Shown here in pieces: positions 55,565 to 64,000 of a stretch of DNA of 64,000 nucleotides (position 1 is the first letter of the stretch; every line of letters begins with the position of its first letter). The notes under the pieces were generated by a model, which saw only the letters and a program-made list of their open reading frames with translations, made no database searches and was not told the origin of the DNA. Source of the DNA: Pictodentalium vernedei. Taxonomy: Eukaryota; Mollusca; Scaphopoda; Dentaliida; Dentaliidae. The translations under genes were made by a program, and so were the position numbers. The DNA lies in the NCBI GenBank assembly GCA_031216915.1, contig CM062294.1, positions 163,635,455-163,699,454 of the forward strand, given 5' to 3'.

Positions 55565-57449
55565 CTGACGATTTCATCGGCCTATTTTTTTTTATCATTC
55601 AAGATATTGATCATTGGTTAGTCAATTAATCGGTTAACCGTATCAGATCTAATTAATTTCTATAAACATGATTACTGCAATAGCCTTTGATGTGGTGGTT
55701 CAACAATCTAACAATCTATGTATTTGAAGATAAATAAGCATAATTCATGTGATTAAGACACATGTTGGAAATGGATCCCACAAAAATATATTTGTGAAAC
55801 CCTGACTCACTGTGGGAGCCTGAATTATAATTTAGTTCAAAATGAGGAATTTGCTTTAAAAGACTTTTTCAGATCCAGTAGTCGGACTGTTTTGATGTTT
55901 AGTGTGCAGCATCCTTACAGGGGGAGGGGTGGGGGGGATTCAAATTTGTTTACGCCAAGTCCCTGGGTTCATATTTGGGCTCACTGTGGGAGCCTGAATT
56001 ATAACTTAGTTCAAAATGAGGAATATTCTTCAAAAGTATTCTTCACATTCAGCAGTCAGAATATTTTGATATATACAGTATCCTCAGGGAGGTGAGATAT
56101 AAGTTTGTTAAAGCCAAGTCGCAGGGTTCATATTTGGGCTTCCTGTAGGAGCCCGAATTGTACCAAAATTTCTATTTTCCAAATTGAGAGGCTGATTTGA
56201 AGCAAATTTGATATGATGGGCTTATTGGGTTGTACATGTAAGTACCTAATTTATGCCAAAACATTTTCCGGTTGCCCTTGTGGGAACTGCAGGATCTAAA
56301 TATAGAAAAAATTTAAAACGTCCATGTCTTCAAAACTACACGGCACTGAGAATTTTTATTTTGTGTGTCGCTTCCTTACGAACAGCTGAAAAGAATGGTA
56401 AAAAAAAAATGCCATCAGTTTTATCATAGGGAAGTTTTCCAGGACTTATGCGGAGTCATCATTTTAGTAATGGGAAAAACATTAAAGAATCTTCTTCTCC
56501 CATACCACTGCTCCAAAGGCTTTCATGTTTTGCATATAACATCTTTGGAAGATTTATTCACAGGTTTGTTGAAATCAAATCCCTGGGTCCATATTTGGAC
56601 TCTCTGTGATTAGATTACTGCAATATGAGGAATATTTTTTAAAAATCTTCTTTTGATCCACTCTTCAGAATATTTTGATATTTGGGATGCTGCATCCTTA
56701 GAGGGGAGAGATTCAAGTTTGTTCGAGCCAAGTCCTCAGGTTCATATTTGGGCTCCCTGTGGGAGTCCAAATTACAACTTAGTTCAATAAGAGGAATATT
56801 CTTTAAAATCCAGTAGTCAGAATCTTTTGATATTGGTATATAGTAGCATCCGTAGGGATGTGAGATTCAAATTTGTTCAAGCCAAGTCCTTGGGTTCATA
56901 TTTGGGCTCTCTGTGGGATCCTGAATTATAACTTAGTTCAGTATGAGGAATATTCTTTAAAAATCCTTTTTTTTTTAGATCCACCAGTCAGAATCTTTTG
57001 ATATTTTGTATAAGCTTTTCTTATGAGGGGCAGATGCAACTAAATGTTCAAATAAATTCCCTGGGTTGATATTTAGGCTACCACGTCAGGTGAATGCCAT
57101 CAGGCCCTCTGGGGGCTCTTGTTTGTTTTCTGTTTGACAACATTGCCCTGGCTCTTCTATCTATATTTTTCATTTTAAGTTAGTCACTACTTTTATGTAG
57201 GCTTCCCAAATTTGTTACTGCATGTCTGTCTGTCCTTCAGATGAAATGTTTCTTTGCTTTTCATTTGCCCCCCCCCCCCTCCCCCTGCCCACACACACAC
57301 ACACACACATACAAAAATCTGGGCAGGAAAGTATTGAGTACTTTATCAAAAAAGTGGTACTCGAGTACTACAAGTACTGAGTACTTTGGACCCAGCCTAT
57401 CACAAATATATTAAACATCAAAGAGTATATTATATACTTGAAACAAATA

Positions 57450-57694
57450 CAGTACAGCGGCTGTGTACTGCTCACTTTCCATGGATGGGCAATATTTCCA
57501 CGGATACAATAATATTTGATGCCAAACACTAACTATAGGTATAATCATCATAAATTTAATAAATAATGAAGCACCAGGTACAACCCTGTGCTTCAATTAA
57601 AATTTTGTAGATGATGATTTTTATTGTCTGGTAAACGCACGAGTGGACATCACTGTCCACGCGTGTATTACAACCCGTCCACAGCGACTGTACT
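57450..57694 (+). mobile_element. 245-bp MITE with CAGTACAG ends
   Basis: Left CAGTACAGCGGCTG and right CAGCGACTGTACTG (complement CAGTACAGTCGCTG). Other copies at 49171-49415 and, inverted, 16856-17060. The interior has GTGGACATCACTGTCCACGC, a small palindrome. Confidence 0.75.
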
Positions 57695-58079
57695 GCAACT
57701 TGTCCTCTTTGTGAACATATTTTCTACAATTTCACTCCCTTTGATAGAATGCATGCCTGTGGGGATTAAAACCCAAATAGTGAAAGTGCACTTGTGGATA
57801 TTTGCAGCACAATCACAGCACTAATGAATCAATATTTGGTGATTTTAGGAATTTTAACAGTGTCATGAGACACCACAGTAGCAGGTACTGATCATTCTGT
57901 TGGAAAAATTCACTGTTTTATGACTTGAGGTGCCTTAACTGAGAAAACTTAGGCTTTTTCTTACAAAGATTGCAAAATATCAAACACAATGTGAAATGTG
58001 TTCAGAAGAAAGAATGTGATTAAAAAATAATGGGAAATTCATGTCACCATCAATTTATTAAAAAATTAATATAGTTTTT

Positions 58080-60180
58080 TTAGCTCACCTGAGCGAAGCT
58101 CAGTGGGAGCTTTACTGATCACATTCTGTCCGCCGTCCGTCCGGTGTTAACTTTACATTATTCAAATGTTGGGTAAATGTTTATTACCTAATGCCAATTC
58201 AGATTTGTTCAAATGAAGTTGCCCCCTTCTCCTGGGTGGTGCCATGCCCCCAAGGGGCACCAAAATCTTCTTCTCATCAACCATCAGTAGCAGGGACTTG
58301 ATATATGGTATGCAGCTTCCTTTTAAGGTGTAGACTTGGATTTCTTTAAGAGAAGTTTGATGGGCTAAATTTGGCGTCGTTATGGGAGGGACAAAATTGT
58401 TGGCCCGCCAAAAATTTCTATTTTCCAAACCGAGAGGCTGGTTTGAATCAAATTTTATGTGAGGGCTTATTGGGTCATAAGTACCTAATTTATGCCGAAT
58501 TTTCTTTTTCTGCAGCCCCGTGGGAACCGCAGGAGCTAAAAATAGAAAAAAAGTAAAACGCCATATCTCTAAAACTGCACGGCACTGAGAATTTTTATTT
58601 GGTGTGAAGCTTCCTTAGGACCAACAGAAAGGATTGGTCCAAAAAAATTGCGGTCGGTTTTATCATAGGGTACAGTTTCGGGACTTTGAAAACACTTTTT
58701 AACACTGTAGGCAATGGGAAAAACATTAAAAAATCTTCTTCTCTAGATTCAGCAGGCAGAATCTTTTGATATTTGGTATGCAACATTGTAGGGTGGATCT
58801 GATTCGAGTTTGTTCAAATCCGCCCCCTGGGTTTATATTTGGGCTCAGTATAGGAGCCCAAATTCAAACTTAGTGCATTTCAGGCAAATTTCTTAAAAAA
58901 TCTTCTTCACCAGATTCAGCTGGCAGAATCTTTTGATATTTGGTATGCAACATTGTAGGGGGGATCTGATTCAAATTTGTTCAAATCGGCCCCCTGGATT
59001 CATATTTGGGCTCACTATAGAAGCATTTCAGGCAAATTTCTTTAAAAATCTTCTTCTCCAGATCCAGCAGGCAGAATCTTTTGATATTTGATATGCAACA
59101 TTGTGGGGTGGATCTGATTCAAGTTTGTTCAAATCGGCCCACTGGGTTCATATTTGGGCTCAGTATAGGAGCCCAAATTTGAACTTAGTGCATTTCAGGC
59201 AAATGTCTTTGAAAATCTTCTTCTCAAGATCCAACAGCAGAATCTTTTGATATTGGGTATGCAGCATGCTTAGGGGGGTGAGATTCAAGTTGTTCAAGCC
59301 AAGTCCCCGGGTTCATATTTGGGCTGACTGTGGTAACCCGAATTATAACTTAGTTCAAAATGAGGAATTTTCTTTAAAAATCTTCTTCAGATCCAGCAGC
59401 CGGAATGTTTCGATATTTGGTATGCAGCATCCTTAGGGGGGTGAGATTCAAGTTTGTTCAAGCCATGTCCCTAGGTCCATATTTGGGCTCAATGGTCTCT
59501 GGCTTAATATTTGGTCTATCTATTGAAGCCCAAAGTTTAACTTAGTGCAGTATGAGGACATTTCTTTAAAACTCTATTTTTTCAGATCCACCTGTCAGAA
59601 TCCTTTCATATTTGGCTTACAACATCTCTAAGGGGGTCAGATTCATGTTTGTTCAAGCCAAATCTATGGGTTAATATTTGGGCTCATTATGGGAGTGCAA
59701 ATTAACTCAAAGCAACATGAGAAAATTTCTTTAAAAATCTTTTTCTTCAGACCCACAAGTTTAATGCTTTAATATTTGGTACAGAACCCTTTCATATTTG
59801 GTATCGCAGGAATGGGGGGTGGGGGGGTGGTGCAGATTTGAGTTCGTCCATTTCAGGTCTGTGGCTTAATATTTGGGCAGGGGTGGGTTAGGTTCGAGGT
59901 TGTTCATAAATGTTCAAACCCATTCCTTAGAGCTTTTCCATAAAATTTGCCTTTCAGGCTGCAGTGACACAACAACCCTTGGAAGTTTGGCAGTACTTGT
60001 CTACAGCTGTCAGAATTGGAAGCAATCAGGAAGACCTATGCTAATAATCATCTGACATGGACACTAGAATTATGAATAATTTCATAACATTATTCCTATG
60101 TAGTGTCCATGAACCTTGACTAACTGAATCTGACCCAAAACACTTCTCTGAACCACCTTGTCAGGTGAGCGATTAAGGCC
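58080..60180 (-). mobile_element. Helitron-like element E3
   Basis: Left end TTAGCTCACCTGAGCGAAGC: its complement is a CTGAGC-TTC-GCTCAG hairpin, then GTGAG, then CTAA before an A run, matching the hairpin-plus-CTRR end of Helitrons. CCGCCGTCCGTCCGG follows. The right end TCAGGTGAGCGATTAAGGCC is a subterminal inverted match. The core has internal repeats of about 160-175 bp (CAGAATCTTTTGATATTTGG near 58750, 58925, 59073, 59229). No Rep/helicase coding. Confidence 0.6.
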
Positions 60181-60234
60181 CCTGGGGGGAGGGGGGTGGG
60201 GGTAAAAATCAGTAGTTGGTGTTGTAAAAATTAA

Positions 60235-60400
60235 AAAGCTGTATTGGGTAAAGGGTTAACATGTATTATCAGTATGCAACAGGGGTTCAATCATACTGAC
60301 CTAATAGGATCCTGGCCCATAGCAGGTCTGAATTCTTGGAACGATTTCCCCAAGAATGCAAATGGATTCTCCCAAATTTAGAGGAACTATAAGTCCTGCA
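60235..60400 (-). mobile_element. Partial reverse copy of the 40836 MITE with its nested TTAA element
   Basis: GTAAAGGGTTAACATGT, TTATCAGTATGCAACAG, GATCCTGG, AATGGATTCTC and AATTTAGA...ACTATAAG repeat the left part of 40836-40985 in reverse, including the junction between the two elements. Confidence 0.65.
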
Positions 60401-61664
60401 CAACCCCAATTTTGAAACAAAATTGTCATATTGTTTCATGGTGGTGGGGCACTATTTATCTTGCTGAATGATTAATTAAAACAGATTTTGTGAAAAGGTT
60501 TTGTGGGTAGTTTCAAAGAAAGCTGTGAATTCTTATCCCTCCTAACTTATTAGGTAACAGAGTAGAAATTCTGTCGGAGGCAATAACAGTTTTTAAGCCT
60601 ATTTGACACAGATTGGACAGTTCTTTTCAAAAGAACAAATTTCCCATGCTTTTTACTAGACAGAAGCCAAAAGTTGAATTCTATTGCAGAAATGACTCTT
60701 TCATCACATGAAAGAGGTAAATGTATCTTTGGTAGGGTTGGGTTTGCTCATAGGTATAACTGTTGTAAATATTTTAATTAGATGTACCTGCCTCTAAAAG
60801 TTGCGCTCGGAAATTATGTAATTCCCAAAACTAAGCAGTCTTCGGAAAATATATTGTTTCAATAAACATTTGAAGAAGTCTACTGACATTTTGCATTACT
60901 GTTGAATGTTCCAGATGAACAAAGAGGATGATTTGAGGACTTTTAGAACCTAAAAATTTGTTTGACTATTGGTGTGTTTTGTTTGGGAATTCCCTGAGAA
61001 ATATGAACATGTGACCAGCACTTCCCTTTCTGTTAGTTTTTCTTTTATTTGTTGCATGACCCATGTTTAAAGATCAGAAAAAGGTTGTCTGAAGGGCTAT
61101 ACTTGACCAAAAATATTTGAATGTTAAATTTAAAATGATACGACCATATTTTTTCTCCTGAACGTTATAATGGTCGTTTATGGGAAAATATTTAGGACTG
61201 TGAAACGTATTCATGTTTGGCTGAAATTAAACAATTGCAGGAATTCGACTGAATAAACCAAAATGTTTTTGGAGTAATGGTTGCGGAATGAAATATTTCA
61301 ATATGTTGGATACTTTGGGGTTCCTTCTTACGCCTTGCGTATTGTCATATTAAGTTAATTCCAATAGCAGTAACAAATATATGAATAATGATATTTCTGT
61401 TATGATGCTGAATCAGGTTGAGTGATATTTTGTCAACACCAAGTTGATGCGACGACATACCGCAGATGATTTTGTTGTTTCCTGTTCTTTCTTTCATTTC
61501 CATGCCAATCAATAAACAATCAAAATTTTATTTATGTCCTTATGATTGCAAACGATTGAAGGCATACAACTGTCTCTATCAAAGATTTCCTGTGCTGGAC
61601 ACTGTGGTGGAATTCACAATGGTGAACTTGGGTTGCTGCCACAACTCTCAAGTTAGCTTTAAAC
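60401..61664. other. Non-coding stretch, no recognised gene
   Basis: No frame over 60 residues with a domain. A run of 23 G bases at 61665-61687 ends it. Confidence 0.45.
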
Positions 61665-61687
61665 GGGGGGGGGGGGGGGGGGGGGGG

Positions 61688-62065
61688 CGTTCTCGTCAGA
61701 TCATCAAAGTTAAGCAACGTCAAGCCCGGTTAATCATTGGATTGGTGACCGATTGGTGACCGTCTGAGCGATCAATTCGAACTCCCGCGTTGTGTCCTTG
61801 CGCAAGGCACTTCACCCCGTTTGTCCACCTGGGGGCACGATGACGCCGTGTACTAAGGCGTACTGCACATCGATGGTAGACGCGTCTTCAACCAATCTAA
61901 CCCTGCTTGTGCTGCAGTGCGTAGTTACCCTGTTGTGTAGCTGGCAGCTCATCGTCGTTGATCAGTGGTTCTCTCCGAGTACTCCGGCTTCCTCCACGCG
62001 CAAAACTGTCACGGTCATGATTAGCCATTGTGCATGACCTTAAACACCAATAAATAAATAAATAG
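61688..62065 (+). mobile_element. 5S rRNA-headed SINE
   Basis: The head (61688-61750) reads TCTCGTCAGATCATCAAAGT, TAAGCAACGTCAAGCCCGGT and TAATCATTGGATTGGTGACC, matching the internal promoter half of 5S rRNA (A box, intermediate element and C box). Bases GATTGGTGACC are then duplicated. The body (TGCGCAAGGCACTTCACCCC, GTACTAAGGCGTACTGCACA, ACTCCGGCTTCCTCCACG) and AATAAATAAATA tail are those of the tRNA-headed copies. It is transcribed by RNA polymerase III in principle. Confidence 0.85.
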
Positions 62066-62494
62066 CTCTAGACAGTTAGGGTACGCATGAGAGTAATAAT
62101 TGTAACCTCACAACAGCATACAAAGTGAATATCCGGGGATGTCTTAATTTTTCTGCAATCTCTGGGTATTACATGAGTTTGAATGTGGAAACTGGTTGTA
62201 TAAATTATGAAACCCATGTACTGCTTTTAAAGAAGACACAGTTTGGAAAAAATGCATGCATTTGTTTCCATTGTCCACCTCGCACCCACCCCTTTCTCCA
62301 CACGAGTTCCAGTGACAATAACCCAAATTGCCTGTCAATGCATGCACATATACTGCTCAGAATGCCTTATGGTTGGTGTGCAAATAGATGCAATGCACGG
62401 CGAAGCTGTTTTGGGACAAAAATACACTGCAAAATGGATTTAGGGAAAAAATTGCATGATCTGGAGAAAACGTGTTTTTGACACCTGGGTATGT

Positions 62495-62640
62495 CGTTGT
62501 GCCATGACCTTTTTCATGCCTGATTCATCAAAATCTTCTTTTGAATGTTCCCAAACGATAAAAATGTCACCTAAGAATCTGATATACGAGAGGATGCTTA
62601 GCACATTGCTTTTTAAGCTCAGCTCTAAAAGATCTTAAAT
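62495..62640 (-). pseudogene. Reverse-transcriptase palm fragment (Penelope-like type)
   Basis: One minus frame reads SYIRFLGDIFIVWEHSKED, fitting the active-site block of Penelope-like reverse transcriptases (usually R-Y-[IV]-D-D-I-F-x-[IV]-W). Here one catalytic Asp is replaced (LGD). Upstream the frame meets a stop near 62640; downstream homology fades after DFDES. It is too short to be functional. Confidence 0.55.
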
Positions 62641-63136
62641 TTGTTCAACCGGGCGTTTTGCATACGGATATTTTAGTCTGTGTGAACACACAGACTATTG
62701 TTTTTGTATGGTTTCTTTTCTTTTAAGTTTTTCTTTCTTTTTTTTTTTTCTTCTTCTTCTTCTTCTTATTCTTATTATTCTCCTGTCTTCTGTTTTCTAA
62801 GCACTTCCTTCTCGGAATGATAACTCGAAAACGAATCGTCCTATCTCGCTGAGTGTTGGCACACTGTCACACAATCACAAGTTGTCGGCTTCCTATTCAC
62901 TGTTGGAGTCTATTTTATCAAAGCAATGAGGTGGTTGCATCGCCGAAGTAATTATTGACTTCAACTCGCTTATTTTTTTTCTTTTAATGCTCAACTAAAG
63001 CATTTAAGTTGTGGTTGGCCCATCGCACATTAATCTGTCGAAAAACAGAAAAAATGACAATGGTGGGTGAAACAGGCTAAAAAACAGCCACCCAACTCAT
63101 GTAATTTCTTCTGCAACTGCTCCGGTAAATCCCGAT
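62641..63136. repeat. Hairpin-started repeat with TTC-rich tract
   Basis: AGTCTGTGTGAACACACAGACT at 62670-62691 is a tight hairpin followed by ATTGTTTTTG and a (TTC)n run, the same layout as 11370-11452. No gene follows. Confidence 0.5.
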
Positions 63137-63895
63137 AGTAGTAGTGCTCGCACGTTTCAGGGGCAGGTTGCAGGATCTCATTGCAGGATCTCATGTGACG
63201 TCATAGTCACGTGACCTAGTGGTGCCATGTTGTGTTGTCATGGTAACCCACGTGAGCGGCCATGTTGTGACGTCATCTCCATAGTAATATGTGGTGTGAG
63301 TGCACCTGCGCAGCGCGTGTTGTTAAGGTGATACGTGTTTCCGTCGTCCATTTTGTATACTGGAGGCCGCCATCTTGGTTTCTATGGTAGCACGTGATTG
63401 CTATGTTACCTAAGGCCTACAATAGGGCAGGGGTATGTTCGAAGGGTATGTTCGATTGTAGAAGAGTAAATCTAATTACCACAAACAACCCGACAACTTG
63501 TATTATTTCGAATTCTTTCAGAATTCTCTGCTTCTATCTATATATGCAATAGTTTACATCTACCTAGGCATGTTCGTTTGTTTTTGTGTATACTCCAGTA
63601 TAGTAGAAGAGCCTATCAACAGGAACAGTTTACCTTATTATTGCTATATTTAGCACTTTCTGGTCTATTCTTGTTAGTTCTGCCCCTATTCTAAGTACTC
63701 TTGTTGTTTCATTTATCTAGATCATTTATATAAATTATAATTAACCAATTAGATTGCTTGATTCCCCATAACTTGTACTTAATCGTACAGAGTTATCTCC
63801 CTTCTGTATAACAAAAGACTATATCCAATGGCCATATCCCATGGAATCCCATTTTTTGCAAAACACCTGTGGCCATGGAATCCCTTTTTTGTCGT
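63137..63895 (-). mobile_element. 797-family element, reverse orientation, near complete
   Basis: From AGTAGTAGTGCTCGCACG through GGCCATGTTGTGACGTCATC, CTGGAGGCCGCCATCTTGG and AACAACCCGACAACTTG to TTTTTTGTCGTATGA, it follows the full element at 13459-14255 in reverse. The end at 63137 is the AGTGCTCGCACGTTTC type shared with the copy at 1-392. Confidence 0.8.
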
Positions 63896-64000
63896 ATGAG
63901 GCCATGAGGGCTATGTAAAAGCCCTCAATGAGTCCTCATTTATTATCCCTCATACCCTCATTGAATTTTGAGGTTATGAGGACCTTGAAAAATCCCTCAA
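63896..64000. other. Short repeats at the window end
   Basis: GAGGGCTATGTAAAAGCCCTC is a small hairpin, with several CCCTCA/TGAGG motifs. Identity is unknown, and the window ends here. Confidence 0.4.

Larger units (their letters stand above)
52751..55651. mobile_element. 2.9-kb hAT-type element with 8-bp target duplication
   Basis: Inverted ends TAGAGCTGAAACGATTAA / (complement) TAGATCTGATACGGTTAA, flanked by ATTAATTT at 52743-52750 and 55652-55659. Subterminal TTAACCGATYAATT motifs occur at both sides. It contains a TTAA-type MITE and a 165-bp repeat element but no recognisable transposase; the 53169-53450 minus frame is unassigned. Confidence 0.8.
51637..57125 (-). mobile_element. Helitron-like element E2, interrupted by a hAT insertion
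   Basis: Left end TTAGCTCACCTGACTTTCAG, whose complement forms a CTGACT/AGTCAG hairpin followed by GTGAGCTAA. Right end GTCAGGTGAATGCCATCAGG then CTCTTGTTTG. Internal repeats (AGATTCAAGTTTGTTCAAGC, TATTTGGGCTCCCTGTGGGA) are clear at 51700-52560 and 55800-57060. The middle 52751-55651 is a later insertion. Confidence 0.6.

Noticed and set aside
61688..61765. Functional 5S rRNA gene
   Set aside because: Only the internal promoter half is present, diverged and fused to a SINE body.

Overview
The window looks like animal nuclear DNA that is poor in genes and dense in repeats. It has no operons, bacterial-style gene packing, rRNA operon or CRISPR array. Protein-coding signal is limited to one probable spliced secreted-protein gene and a few decayed transposon or retroelement fragments. 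tRNA- and 5S-headed SINEs, Helitron-like elements with (GTCC)n microsatellites and internal repeats of about 165 bp, GIY-YIG reverse transcriptase remnants and a chitin-binding type-2 domain together suggest a marine lophotrochozoan, most likely a mollusc or possibly a brachiopod. That assignment is inference; no species marker is visible.

The best gene candidate is on the minus strand. Exon 1 (16079-15431) encodes a signal peptide and a long coiled coil. A clean acceptor at 3086-3087 opens a terminal exon (3085-2907) with a six-cysteine chitin-binding domain. Both splice boundaries are phase 1, and the joined reading frame is exactly 276 codons including the stop. The intron of about 12.3 kb holds 21-bp minisatellites, G/T-rich triplet tracts, several MITEs, a satellite of about 335 bp and a complete 797-bp inverted-repeat element.

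From left to right: 1-2.9 kb has a truncated copy of the 797-bp family and a fossil Ty3/gypsy integrase. 16-29 kb is non-coding and rich in loopless palindromes, including one of 207 bp at 25256-25462, and TTAA-flanked fold-back MITEs. 29.4-32.9 kb is a 75-bp tandem array organised into 450-bp higher-order units and open on both strands; a SINE with a clear target duplication has split it. 33-38 kb holds a fossil GIY-YIG (Penelope-like) retroelement, a 142-bp tandem repeat and a hAT element with an 8-bp target duplication and a BED-finger remnant. 38-42 kb is a stack of nested insertions. 42-49 kb is a mosaic of duplicated repeat modules. 50-60 kb consists of three long Helitron-like elements, one carrying a 2.9-kb hAT-type insertion with an internal 165-bp satellite. 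60-64 kb holds a 5S-headed SINE, a reverse-transcriptase fragment and another 797-family copy in reverse orientation.

The recurring theme is modular non-autonomous mobile DNA: shared SINE bodies with different promoter heads, many families with fold-back centres, and repeats inside repeats. All boundaries were read by eye; copy counts and percentages of identity were not computed.
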